33,324 nt of DNA from Oscillospiraceae bacterium (lineage in GTDB: Bacteria; Bacillota; Clostridia; Oscillospirales; Ruminococcaceae). A model generated the notes under the pieces. The model saw nothing but the letters and a program-made list of their open reading frames with translations, was not told the DNA's origin and did no database searches. The DNA lies in the NCBI GenBank assembly GCA_012729855.1, contig JAAYCI010000105.1, forward strand, positions 1 to 33,324, read 5' to 3'. This document shows positions 7,928 through 15,510 of this stretch, piece after piece. The translations under genes were made by a program, and so were the position numbers. Position 1 is the first letter of the stretch, and every line of letters starts with the position of its first letter.

Positions 7928-7933
7928 GGAATA

Positions 7934-7962
7934 AGTATAGCGAAAGCAGGCAGGATTGTCAA
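7934..7962 (-). promoter_or_regulatory. Consensus promoter for the CNNM gene
   Basis: On the minus strand TTGACA (7957-7962), 17 bases, then TATACT (7934-7939). The -35 box overlaps the stop codon of the preceding gene. Confidence 0.85.
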
Positions 7963-8432
7963 GAAGTGGCAGGGGCGGAAATATCGCGCACAGCGCCCAG
8001 CTTTTGGGCAAAAAAGGCGTCCAGCAAATCCTCCGGTATGATAGGCTCCCGCATGCCAAAGGCCTCACGCACAAACCGCAGCGAGAAACGGGCGTCGAAA
8101 TCGGCCTCAAACTGCAGCAGGAACAGGGTGTCCAGTGGCTGCTGTGTGGGCAGATGCCGGGTGAAGTGCAGGTAGCTGGCGCCGGGCTTGGCGCTTTCCA
8201 GGCTGTAGGCGAAAAGGTCGTCCGGCAGGGGGGTGGCCAGCAGCTGCCGGCACTGGGCGGCCGTTTTGCCGGGCACGGCATACACCAAAAACTGCCCGGG
8301 TTTGGCCCGGCGTTTTTTACGGCGGCGGGGAATAAGCCAAGCAGCCAGCAACACCACAGCCACCAATGGCACGGCCAGCAGCAGCCCGGGCAGGTTGATC
8401 ACATCCCCCAGCGCGGCGGCAAGCGTTATCAT
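7959..8432 (-). CDS. Single-TM membrane protein of unknown function (157 aa)
   Basis: 157 aa with one N-terminal membrane segment (about residues 14-35, LPGLLLAVPLVAVVLLAAWL), an RRRKKRR stop-transfer cluster and a cytoplasmic domain of about 115 residues with no recognised motif. The RBS is weak. The ATG overlaps a TGA at 8429-8431 that closes the alternative frame of the preceding SGNH gene, which suggests translational coupling to an earlier, longer form of that gene. It is probably co-transcribed with the SGNH hydrolase. Confidence 0.7.
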   Translation of the reverse strand: MITLAAALGDVINLPGLLLAVPLVAVVLLAAWLIPRRRKKRRAKPGQFLVYAVPGKTAAQCRQLLATPLPDDLFAYSLESAKPGASYLHFTRHLPTQQPLDTLFLLQFEADFDARFSLRFVREAFGMREPIIPEDLLDAFFAQKLGAVRDISAPATS

Positions 8433-8532
8433 GTCCCGCCGGTCTCGCCGGTTTGGGCGGCGGACGGGGTTTCTTCGGGGGTGGGCTGCGGGTCTTCGGC
8501 CGGCGGGGTGGGCTCCACCGGGGCCTCCGGCG

Positions 8533-10380
8533 CTACGGAACGGACACCTCGGGCACCGATTCCACCGGGGGATCCGAAGCCGGCGGCTCGGGCGTGCTTG
8601 AGGGCTCGGGCGGCGGGGTGGACGACACCGGTTCCTCCGGGGTGGAGGCGCTGATGACCTCGGAAGCGCTGGATACGCTCTGTGATTCCGGCTTGGAGGA
8701 GGAGCTGGCCACCTGGGTGAAGCTGGCGGTTATGGTGATGGTACTGCCGGCCGTGGCGCTGCCGGGCACCGTGAAGCCGGAGAGGGTGGGGCTGTAGGGG
8801 TCGGCAATGGAGCCGAGCGACACCGACCATTGGGCGAATTCATAACCGTCATTGGGGATGGCCGTGATGCCGGACAGGCCCTCGCCAAAGGCCAGCGTGT
8901 AGGTACCGCCGCCCGACACAGTGCCCCCGGTACCGGCCGAGACGACCACCGTAACGGTGGTGGCCTTGGAGGAGGAGCTGGCGGCGGCCTTGCTGTTGCT
9001 GATATCCTTGGTGATGATGTCCGACATGGAGCCGTCCTGCTTGGGGATGGTGCCCAGGGGCTTGGGCCGGCGGTCTTCACTGATCCAGGCGTGGGTGCGG
9101 AAGTAGGTGAACATGGCCTCCATGCCCTCGCGGGTGATGTGCACGCCGTCCGACAGGGTGAAATTCTCCTGGCAGAAGCCGGTGTTCGGGTTTTTCAGCG
9201 CCTCGCTCCAGTTCAGGAACTTGCAGTCCATCTCCTCGGCCAGGGTTGCCAGCGCCACGTTGAACTGGTCCACGGCGGTCATGGACAATGCCGTGCCCTG
9301 GTGGATCTGGTCCAGCGGGGGCACCGCGCCAATGATGATGTCGGCGTACTCATAGTTCTGCCGGGCGGCTTCAATGGCCGAGCGGTAGAAGCCGATGAAG
9401 GTGTCTGCCCCCATACCGATGTTGTTGGTGCCGAAGGTGATGACCACCCGGCGGGGCTTCATGATGGCCATGGCCTCGGGCATGGTGTAGGTGCCCGGCA
9501 TGCCCACAAAGCGGGCGCACTTGAGGGTGGCAAATTGCGTGATACCCATGCTCTCCACGCCTATGCAGTTGTCCAGCGTCACATAGGTGATGTCGCGGTA
9601 GGCCATCATGCGCACGGTGTTGGAGTCGCCCAGGAAGAGGGTCTCTTCCACATATTCCGCGCCGGCATCCGCGCTCTCGGGCAAAATGGTGCCGATGAAA
9701 GCCTCCTCCGGCAGGGAATTGGCGTCTTTGTCGTAGCTTGAATCGGGGGCGGATGCCGAACCGCTTGTGGCGCCGGTGCTGGAGGCGGCAATTGGGGTGT
9801 CGCCCGCCCGGGGCAGGGCCAGTACGACGACCACCAAAACCACCAAAACTACCACCAGCGCGGCAATGGTGATGCCCAGCTTCTTTTTATCGCGGAAGAA
9901 GCCGGCGATGCCGCCCGGCTTTTTGGCGTTGGCCGCGCGGTGGGGATAGGCCGGGCCGCCTTTGGCCTTGTAAGGCGTGGCGCCATTGGAAGCCGCGCCC
10001 GCCTGCGCCCCATTTTGGCCCGGTGTACCTGCCTGCCCGGCGGGGGAAACCGCCTGCGGGGTGTTGACATGTGGCTGCCCCACTGGTGCGGCCTGTACAG
10101 GCGTGGGCGCAGCCTGCGCAGCGCGATGGCCGGCTGCCGCCGGAGAGACTGCCTGCCCGTTGGATGCGGGGCGTGCAGCTTGTGGGGGCGTGGCCGCAGG
10201 GGTGTGGGGCGCCCCCTGTGCGGCGGCATTTTGCCCGGCCGATGGCGGCTGTACCGGGCGCCCAACAGGGGCGGCCGGGGTGGCAGGCGCCGAGGCTCCG
10301 GCGCCCTGGCTGCCGGGGGTGGGTTTGGCTTTATATATGCGCGCGCCCGGCTTTTGCCTGCCGGGGTTGGATGACCGCAT
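8533..10380 (-). CDS. Membrane-anchored SGNH/GDSL hydrolase with InlB-like repeat
   Basis: 615 aa. Residues 1-165 are a Pro/Ala/Gln/Gly-rich, presumably cytoplasmic region. A TM segment lies at 168-190. The SGNH hydrolase domain (about 243-430) has FLGDSNTV (Ser253 nucleophile), FGTNNIG (Asn block, 316-322) and SDGVHIT (Asp411, His414). An InlB B-repeat-like domain follows (about 476-556), then a Ser/Pro/Glu tail. It probably acts outside the membrane on cell-wall or polysaccharide acyl groups; the substrate is unknown. The start at 10380 has AAGGAGG seven bases upstream. The Pro-rich coding pattern continues past the stop in the -1 frame down to 8429, suggesting a lost base. Confidence 0.85.
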   Translation of the reverse strand: MRSSNPGRQKPGARIYKAKPTPGSQGAGASAPATPAAPVGRPVQPPSAGQNAAAQGAPHTPAATPPQAARPASNGQAVSPAAAGHRAAQAAPTPVQAAPVGQPHVNTPQAVSPAGQAGTPGQNGAQAGAASNGATPYKAKGGPAYPHRAANAKKPGGIAGFFRDKKKLGITIAALVVVLVVLVVVVLALPRAGDTPIAASSTGATSGSASAPDSSYDKDANSLPEEAFIGTILPESADAGAEYVEETLFLGDSNTVRMMAYRDITYVTLDNCIGVESMGITQFATLKCARFVGMPGTYTMPEAMAIMKPRRVVITFGTNNIGMGADTFIGFYRSAIEAARQNYEYADIIIGAVPPLDQIHQGTALSMTAVDQFNVALATLAEEMDCKFLNWSEALKNPNTGFCQENFTLSDGVHITREGMEAMFTYFRTHAWISEDRRPKPLGTIPKQDGSMSDIITKDISNSKAAASSSSKATTVTVVVSAGTGGTVSGGGTYTLAFGEGLSGITAIPNDGYEFAQWSVSLGSIADPYSPTLSGFTVPGSATAGSTITITASFTQVASSSSKPESQSVSSASEVISASTPEEPVSSTPPPEPSSTPEPPASDPPVESVPEVSVP

Positions 10381-10435
10381 GGGCTTGCCTCCTTCACATG
10401 GGGCGGGGATAAGACGTGGTGCAGCAATCTCCCAC

Positions 10436-10464
10436 ATTATACAGCACTGCCCCCCATTTGCCAA
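10436..10464 (-). promoter_or_regulatory. Promoter of the SGNH hydrolase gene
   Basis: On the minus strand TTGGCA (10459-10464), 17 bases, TATAAT (10436-10441). It lies immediately after the terminator of the upstream ECF gene. Confidence 0.75.
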
Positions 10465-10470
10465 CCATAC

Positions 10471-10510
10471 AAAAAATCCGCCATCCCGGCACAAAGCCGA
10501 AATGGCGGAA
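10471..10510 (-). terminator. Intrinsic terminator after the ECF transporter gene
   Basis: Outer stem TCCGCCAT (10477-10484) with ATGGCGGA (10502-10509), and inner stem CGGC with GCCG. On the minus strand it is followed by TTTTTT (10476-10471). Confidence 0.85.
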
Positions 10511-10553
10511 ACAAAATGATGTAATGGTGGCAGGCACATAGCGGGCAAGATGC

Positions 10554-11135
10554 CTATTTGGCAAGGCTGCCAGTACGATCTCGATAAAACCCTGCCGCTT
10601 TCAGCGCGGCGTGCAGCGCCGGGGCCAGCATGACGCAGGCGGCCACGGCAATAAGCCCGTTGATGCCCGAGGCGATGGCCCGGGCCCCCGTGGTGGCCCA
10701 CACGGCCGGCCAGGGGTTGCCCTGTACAAAATGCTGCATCAGGGCGCTTTTAAACAGATACAGCACCATATACAGCGCCGAGCCGGCCAGTGCCGCCAGC
10801 AGGTAACGGAAGAAGGCGGGAATTTTGGCCGGCAGCCCCCGCGCCAGCCAGCCGGCCACAAAAGCCATGGCAAACTTCATGATAAACGTGATCCAGAACT
10901 CGGGCGCGTACAGCGGGTTGGTAAAGTCGTACAGCATGGAGCCCAGCCCCGCCGCAACGCCGCCCACCAGCGGGCCGAACAGCACCCCGGCCAGCAGGCA
11001 CATAATGTTGCCAAAGTGGATGCGGCTGACCTCGCCGATTTGCCAGGACACCATGGACAATACGAATACCATGGCCGACAGCACCCCGATGAGCACCAGT
11101 GTACGGATGTTGACAGTGCGTTTGGTTGTTTGCAT
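10554..11135 (-). CDS. ECF transporter substrate-binding (S) component, possibly for vitamin B6
   Basis: 193 aa, integral membrane, with about six hydrophobic segments. The pattern VLIGVLSAMVFVLSMV near the N-terminus, the HFGNIMCLLAGVLFGPLVGG loop and the AAGLGSMLYD motif are typical of energy-coupling-factor S components. The A/T module is not in the window, as in group II ECF systems with a shared module. It is divergent from a MocR-type PLP-family regulator. Such pairs have been linked to PdxR and predicted pyridoxine transporters (PdxU-like), so a B6 vitamer is the best guess but is not shown by the sequence. GGGAGGGAG precedes the ATG. Terminator at 10471-10510. Confidence 0.85.
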   Translation of the reverse strand: MQTTKRTVNIRTLVLIGVLSAMVFVLSMVSWQIGEVSRIHFGNIMCLLAGVLFGPLVGGVAAGLGSMLYDFTNPLYAPEFWITFIMKFAMAFVAGWLARGLPAKIPAFFRYLLAALAGSALYMVLYLFKSALMQHFVQGNPWPAVWATTGARAIASGINGLIAVAACVMLAPALHAALKAAGFYRDRTGSLAK

Positions 11136-11164
11136 GTGTATCTCCCTCCCTGCCGCCGGTGCGC

Positions 11165-11257
11165 TTGACAGCGGCGGCCCCTCTCTTGTAGTATCATTAT
11201 AATATGAACTGACCCCAATTGAATACCCAGTTTATAGTTTTTTAATGGGTTCAGTTT
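11165..11257. promoter_or_regulatory. Divergent control region of ECF gene and MocR regulator
   Basis: Plus strand: TTGACA (11165-11170), 18 bases, TAGTAT (11189-11194), a candidate promoter for the regulator with a long leader. Minus strand: TATAAT (11196-11201) for the ECF gene with a poor -35, as expected for an activated promoter. Inverted copies GAACTGACCCC (11206-11216) and GGGTTCAGTT (11247-11256) flank it, with a partial copy ACCCAGTTT at 11225-11233. They are candidate MocR sites. Confidence 0.5.
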
Positions 11258-11267
11258 GGAGGCAAAT

Positions 11268-12713
11268 ATGGAGTTTATCACATCATTTTTAAACAAGCAG
11301 GAGAACACGCCGCTATACTACCAATTGTATAGCGCTTTGGTGGAGAGCATCCGTATGGGGGGCATCCCGGCTGGGGAACGCCTGCCCGGCAAGCGCAGCG
11401 CCGCCCAGCAGCTGGGTGTGAGCGTAAACACCGTGGATGAGGCCTACCAGATGCTGGCCGCCGAGGGGTATGTGGAGGCGCGGCCGCGCAGCGGCTTTGT
11501 GGTGAACCGGGTGGAGCAGCTGGTGCCGCCGCCGCGCGGGGCTGCCCGCGCGCAGCTGCCGGCGGCCAACGCTTCGGCGGTAACGGCCATGCCCGGCCCG
11601 GCCCAGCATGAGGAGGGGCCCGGGCGCTGGCGGTACTCCTTCTCCACCGGCGACATCGACACGGCGCTGTTCCCCCATAAAACCTGGAATCGGCTGTTTC
11701 GCGAGGTGCTAAGCGGGCAGCCGGGGCTGCTGGGGCGGGGCCTGCCCCAGGGCGACGCCGTGCTGCGCGACGCCATTGTGCGGTACCTGCGGGGCTACCG
11801 CGGGGTGCGGTGCGAGGCCGGGCAGGTGGTGGTGGGCGCGGGGCTGGAGGTGCTGACCGGCCTGCTGGCCCGGCTGCTGGCCGGCCAGGCGTTTGCGCTG
11901 GAGGACCCCGGCTACCCCAAAGCCGGGCATGTGCTGCGCAATATGGGGGTGCGCACAAAGCCCGTGCCGGTAGACGCCGCCGGCATGGTACCTGCCGCGC
12001 TGGCGGAAAGCGGCGCGCAGGTGGCCTACCTGACGCCCAGCCATCAGTTCCCCACCGGTGGGGTGATGCCGGTGGGCCGCCGCACCGAGCTGCTGCAATG
12101 GGCCCAGCAGGCGGAGCATTATATTCTGGAGGACGACTACGACAGCGAGTTCCGTTTTGACGGGCGGCCGCTGCCCTGCCTGCAGGGGCTGGACAAAGCG
12201 GGCCGGGTGGTGTATGCGGGCACCTTTTCGCGCTCGCTGGCGCCGGGGCTGCGCGCGGCCTACCTGGTGCTGCCCCCGGCGTTGCTGCAGCGCTGGCGGC
12301 AGGTGTATGGCGACTACGCCTGCACGGTTTCCCGGCCCGAGCAGCACACCCTGGCCCGGCTGATGGGCGAGGGCCACTTTGCCCGCAGCCTGAACCGGGT
12401 GCGCGCGGCCTACCGCCACCGGCGCGACGCCTTGCTGCAAGCCTTGGGCTGCCATATGCCCGCCGGTAGCTGCGAGACGCACAACACCCACACCGGGCTC
12501 TATTTCATCCTGCGGCTGCCCGGGTGCAACGCCATGGCCGTTGCACAGCAGGCGCGCGCAGCCGGCATTCGCCTGCGGGCGCTGGGGGAGTATGCCGCCA
12601 CGCACCCACAGCAAAGCGAAAACCTGCTGCTGGGCTACGGTGGGCTGGAAGAAAAAGACATGGATGCCGCTGTTTTGGCGTTGGCGAAAATAATCCGATT
12701 AAACCAAAATTAA
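11268..12713 (+). CDS. MocR-family (GntR HTH + aminotransferase fold) regulator, PLP lysine replaced
   Basis: 481 aa. The N-terminal winged helix (about 10-80) has NTPLYYQLYSALVESIRMG and GVSVNTVDEAYQMLAAEGYV. The aminotransferase-fold domain (about 120-478) has FSTGDIDTALFP, LEDPGYPKAG, LTPSHQFPTGGVMP and LEDDYDSEFRF, with Asp289 and Tyr291 at PLP-contacting positions. At the usual Schiff-base motif GTFSKSL the sequence is GTFSRSL, with Arg322 (codon CGC) in place of Lys. The ATG at 11268 has TTTGGAGG five bases upstream. It probably regulates the divergent ECF gene and itself. The missing lysine suggests it either binds PLP non-covalently or senses another ligand. Confidence 0.9.
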   Translation: MEFITSFLNKQENTPLYYQLYSALVESIRMGGIPAGERLPGKRSAAQQLGVSVNTVDEAYQMLAAEGYVEARPRSGFVVNRVEQLVPPPRGAARAQLPAANASAVTAMPGPAQHEEGPGRWRYSFSTGDIDTALFPHKTWNRLFREVLSGQPGLLGRGLPQGDAVLRDAIVRYLRGYRGVRCEAGQVVVGAGLEVLTGLLARLLAGQAFALEDPGYPKAGHVLRNMGVRTKPVPVDAAGMVPAALAESGAQVAYLTPSHQFPTGGVMPVGRRTELLQWAQQAEHYILEDDYDSEFRFDGRPLPCLQGLDKAGRVVYAGTFSRSLAPGLRAAYLVLPPALLQRWRQVYGDYACTVSRPEQHTLARLMGEGHFARSLNRVRAAYRHRRDALLQALGCHMPAGSCETHNTHTGLYFILRLPGCNAMAVAQQARAAGIRLRALGEYAATHPQQSENLLLGYGGLEEKDMDAAVLALAKIIRLNQN

Positions 12714-12724
12714 GGGGAGAAAAT

Positions 12725-13006
12725 ATGAAAAAATTCAAAAATAATACAATCAGTAATTCAGCCAACATAGATAAACGCTTGGATAACTGCGGGCTCTGTA
12801 CTTTGTTCAGAACCGGCGTTGTTTTAAAATGGGCAGCGGGCGGTTGCATATCATGCAGTGGGCGGTTGCATATCGGCCGGTGTTGTGATAGCATGCCGAA
12901 GCAGGGAAACACGGTGGCTCATGAGAGAAATTTGGCAGGGGTGGCGCGCCGGGTTTTCAACGGCTTTGCAACAGCGATGCACGGATATATCATAGAAACG
13001 CCATAA
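12725..13006 (+). CDS. Short Cys-containing ORF of unknown function (93 aa, doubtful)
   Basis: 93 aa starting MKKFKNNTISNSANIDKRL, with GGGGAG six bases before the ATG, directly after the MocR gene. It contains NCGLCTLF, GGCISCSG and RCC, so two CxxC pairs and a CC. It carries a 15-base direct repeat in its middle. I do not recognise it, and the base composition is less GC-rich than its neighbours. It may be a small metal-binding protein or a chance ORF. The rest of the 12714-13047 interval holds only a weak promoter candidate for the next gene. Confidence 0.3.
   Translation: MKKFKNNTISNSANIDKRLDNCGLCTLFRTGVVLKWAAGGCISCSGRLHIGRCCDSMPKQGNTVAHERNLAGVARRVFNGFATAMHGYIIETP
12838..12874 (+). repeat. 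15-base direct repeat, 22-base period
   Basis: GGGCGGTTGCATATC occurs at 12838-12852 and again at 12860-12874. It lies within the doubtful 93-aa ORF. Confidence 0.8.
12966..12993 (+). promoter_or_regulatory. Weak candidate promoter for the DUF554 gene
   Basis: TTGCAA (12966-12971), 16 bases, TATCAT (12988-12993), about 55 bases before the DUF554 start. Two TTGAAAAAT copies follow it near 13015-13033. Confidence 0.35.
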
Positions 13007-13047
13007 TTAAATGTTGAAAAATAGTTGAAAAATCGGGGGGGGAGTGC

Positions 13048-13755
13048 ATGGTGCTGGGCACGGTGGTGAACGCGCTGGCCATTTTAGCGGGCGGGGCGGT
13101 GGGCCTTTTGGCCAAGGGTGGCCTGAAGGAAAATATGCGCACCATCCTGAACCAGGGTGTGAGCCTGGCGGTTATTTTTGTGGGCGCGGCGGGCTGCATT
13201 GGCGGCATGCTGCAGCACGGCGCCAACCCGGTGCTGTTCATCATCAGCCTGGCGGTGGGCGGCGTGGCGGGCGAACTGCTGAAGATAGAGGGCCGCCTGG
13301 AGCAGCTGGGCGGCTGGCTGCAGGCCCGCCTGAAAACAAAAAGCCCCCAGGGGGGCATCAGCCAGGGGTTTGTGGCGGCCAGCCTTATTTTTTGTGTGGG
13401 CACCATGGCGGTGCTGGGGTCTTTGGAAAGCGGCGTTTCGGGCAACAACACCATCCTGTACGCCAAAAGCCTGCTGGACGGCATCATCGCCATTGTGATG
13501 GCCAGCACGCTGGGGCTGGGGGTACTGTTTTCGGCGGCCAGCGTACTGCTGTACCAGGGGGTGCTCACGCTGCTGGCGGTGTGGGTAAGCCCCTTCCTCA
13601 CAGCGGACATGCTGCGGGAGCTGGCCATTGTGGGTGGCATTCTGATTACCGCCATTGGGCTGAACATGCTGGGGCTGACAAAAATACGGGTGGGCAATAT
13701 GCTGCCCGCCCTGATTGTGCCCATTATTTATTACGCGGTGGCGGGGCTGTTTTAA
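13048..13755 (+). CDS. DUF554 family membrane protein (YdfK-like)
   Basis: 235 aa, about seven membrane segments. The opening MVLGTVVNALAILAGGAVGL, the internal SQGFVAASLIFCVGTMAVLGS and the SLLDGIIAIVMASTLGLGVLFSA segment are diagnostic of DUF554. The function is unknown; it is a small transporter-like integral membrane protein. GGGGGGGGAG precedes the ATG. It is transcribed alone on the plus strand and probably ends at the hairpin at 13857-13888. Confidence 0.9.
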   Translation: MVLGTVVNALAILAGGAVGLLAKGGLKENMRTILNQGVSLAVIFVGAAGCIGGMLQHGANPVLFIISLAVGGVAGELLKIEGRLEQLGGWLQARLKTKSPQGGISQGFVAASLIFCVGTMAVLGSLESGVSGNNTILYAKSLLDGIIAIVMASTLGLGVLFSAASVLLYQGVLTLLAVWVSPFLTADMLRELAIVGGILITAIGLNMLGLTKIRVGNMLPALIVPIIYYAVAGLF

Positions 13756-13805
13756 ATAGCATTTAATTCAAGGGAAAATCCGGATATTCTAAGCGGGTGC
13801 GGGGC

Positions 13806-14047
13806 GTCACGTCTGGCGGGGCGGCCGCCCGGTATTCCCCTCCGCTGCGCTCCAATGAAAAAATCGCCACGGTTGCGGCGATTTTTTCTATTCCGCTGCG
13901 CTGCAGGAAACACCAGGCACCCACCCCGCCGGGACTGGCCCACAGCAGGTGCTTTAGAAAACGAGGGCCGCCTTCTGCCACGTTGGGGTGATTTTTTATG
14001 CCGTCGCGCTATGGGAAACACCGGCCACCCACCCCGCCAGACGTGAC
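13806..14047. repeat. Palindromic repeat cluster, MITE- or REP-like, three copies
   Basis: A roughly 60-base unit occurs once forward (13806-13868) and twice inverted (about 13877-13935 and 13987-14047). The ends are a perfect 16-base inverted repeat: GTCACGTCTGGCGGGG at 13806-13821 and its complement at 14032-14047. Shared inner words include CCGGTrTTyCCC and AAAAAATCgCC. No ORF inside looks real. It fills most of the 411-base gap 13756-14166. The remaining 14048-14166 shows nothing beyond AT/GC-mixed sequence. Confidence 0.75.
13857..13888. terminator. Bidirectional intrinsic terminator at the tip of the palindrome
   Basis: GAAAAAATCGCC (13857-13868) pairs with GGCGATTTTTTC (13877-13888) around an 8-base loop, with a run of six T on either strand. 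It should end the DUF554 transcript. Confidence 0.85.
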
Positions 14048-14166
14048 TTGTTGTGGCTTTAGGGTGTGATTTTGGTTGCAACGTGTGCGGCGATTATTAT
14101 TTTGCTATGTTGCGAAGAGCTGGGCCGCCCGGCCCGGCAGATTTGATTTGTTTTGCATTTAAAGCG

Positions 14167-15510
14167 CTACCCGGCCGCCACGCGCGTGGCGGTTTTTTCT
14201 TTTTGCAGCTGCAGCTGGGGGGTGGCCTCGCCCTCCAGCCGTTCCTTGCCCACGGCCAGCATCAGTTTGATGCGGTTTTCCTGGTTCACGCGGGTGGCGC
14301 TGGGGTCGTAGTCTATGGGTGTAATATTTGCCTCGGGGTATACGGCGCGTATTTTAGCAATCATGCCCTTGCCCACCACGTGGTTGGGCAGGCAGCCAAA
14401 GGGCTGGGCGCACACAATGTTGGGGAAGCCGGATTTCACCAGCTCCACCATCTCGCTGGTAAGCAGCCAGCCCTCGCCCATTTTGGCGCCCAGGCCGATG
14501 AAGCCCTCGTGCAGGGTTACCGTGTGCTCGAACAGGCCGGGCGCACGCAGGTTGGGGTATTGCTTTATCGCCTCGATCATCAGCTTTTCGCGGGTGGTGG
14601 TGAAGTCCATGGCGATCTCGAACAGCTTTTTCGTCATACCGCTGCCGCCATACAGCTTGATGCTTTCGCTGCCGTTGACGATGCAGTACTGGATGAAGCC
14701 CATCAGGCCGGGCAGGTTCACCTCGCAGCCCTCGGCGGCCAAAAAGTCCTCCAGGTGGCTGTTGCCCAGCGGGGAGTATTTTACATAGATTTCGCCCACC
14801 ACACCCACCTTCACGCGGGGCACCATGGTTACGGGGATGGCGGCGAAGTCGGCGGCAATCTCGCCAAAGGCGCGCTTCATGTCGCGCTTGCTGATGGCCT
14901 TGCCCTGGGCAAAGCGGGCGTTCAAGGTGTCCTGCCAGTGGCGCACCAGCGCGTCGGTTTGCCCCGGGGTGTTCTCATAGGGGCGCAGCTGGTTGGCCAG
15001 GCACATCAGCTCGTCACCGTAGAACACCGCAGCCAGCGCCTTGCGTATCATGGGCAGGGTAAACTTGAAGCCGCTGTCCTTTTCCAGGCCAGAAAAATTC
15101 AGGCTGGCCACCGGCACCTGCGGGAAGCCGGCCTTCAGCAGGGCCTTGCGCAGCAGGTGGATGTAGTTGGACGCCCGGCAGCCGCCGCCCGTTTGGGTGA
15201 TGATGAGGGCGGTGGTATCCAGGTCATATTGGCCGCTTTTCAGCGCGTCGATGAACTGCCCGATGACCAGCAGGGCCGGGTAGCAGGTGTCGTTGTGCAC
15301 ATACTTCAGGCCCTCCTGCGCCACCTCGGGGCCGCCGTTTTCCAGTATCTCAACGGTGTAGCCCTCCTGCCGGAAAATCTCGGCGATCATATAGAAATGG
15401 GTGGGGGCCATCTGGGGAATCAGGATTTTATGGGTCTTTTTCATCTCGGGGGTGAAGCGGGGGTAGTCGGGCACAAAGCCTTCGGCAAGGGCTGCATAGC
15501 GGTCGCTCAT
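14167..15510 (-). CDS. 2-hydroxyacyl-CoA dehydratase-related protein (COG3581-like), split from its activase
   Basis: 447 aa. It resembles the C-terminal part of the long acyl-CoA dehydratase activase-related proteins of anaerobes. Conserved cysteine motifs are HNDTCYPALL (Cys96 region), ITQTGGGCRASNYIHL, and CAQPFGCLPNHVVGKG near residue 380, which are likely iron-sulfur ligands in a dehydratase-like fold. The start codon overlaps the stop of the upstream 984-aa gene by four bases (ATGA), so the two are translationally coupled and probably form one complex. Related proteins are usually a single chain of about 1400 residues. The substrate is unknown; an ATP-driven low-potential electron transfer is likely. 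Confidence 0.82.
   Translation of the reverse strand: MSDRYAALAEGFVPDYPRFTPEMKKTHKILIPQMAPTHFYMIAEIFRQEGYTVEILENGGPEVAQEGLKYVHNDTCYPALLVIGQFIDALKSGQYDLDTTALIITQTGGGCRASNYIHLLRKALLKAGFPQVPVASLNFSGLEKDSGFKFTLPMIRKALAAVFYGDELMCLANQLRPYENTPGQTDALVRHWQDTLNARFAQGKAISKRDMKRAFGEIAADFAAIPVTMVPRVKVGVVGEIYVKYSPLGNSHLEDFLAAEGCEVNLPGLMGFIQYCIVNGSESIKLYGGSGMTKKLFEIAMDFTTTREKLMIEAIKQYPNLRAPGLFEHTVTLHEGFIGLGAKMGEGWLLTSEMVELVKSGFPNIVCAQPFGCLPNHVVGKGMIAKIRAVYPEANITPIDYDPSATRVNQENRIKLMLAVGKERLEGEATPQLQLQKEKTATRVAAG
14175..14198 (+). terminator. Plus-strand intrinsic terminator inside the 3' end of the 447-aa gene
   Basis: A perfect 18-base palindrome CCGCCACGCGCGTGGCGG (14175-14192) followed by TTTTTT. It encodes the last residues of the minus-strand protein and would stop any plus-strand read-through entering it. 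Confidence 0.7.

Noticed and set aside
12505..12912. 135-aa minus-strand ORF over the MocR end
   Set aside because: Overlaps a strongly supported gene, has no RBS and no recognisable domain.
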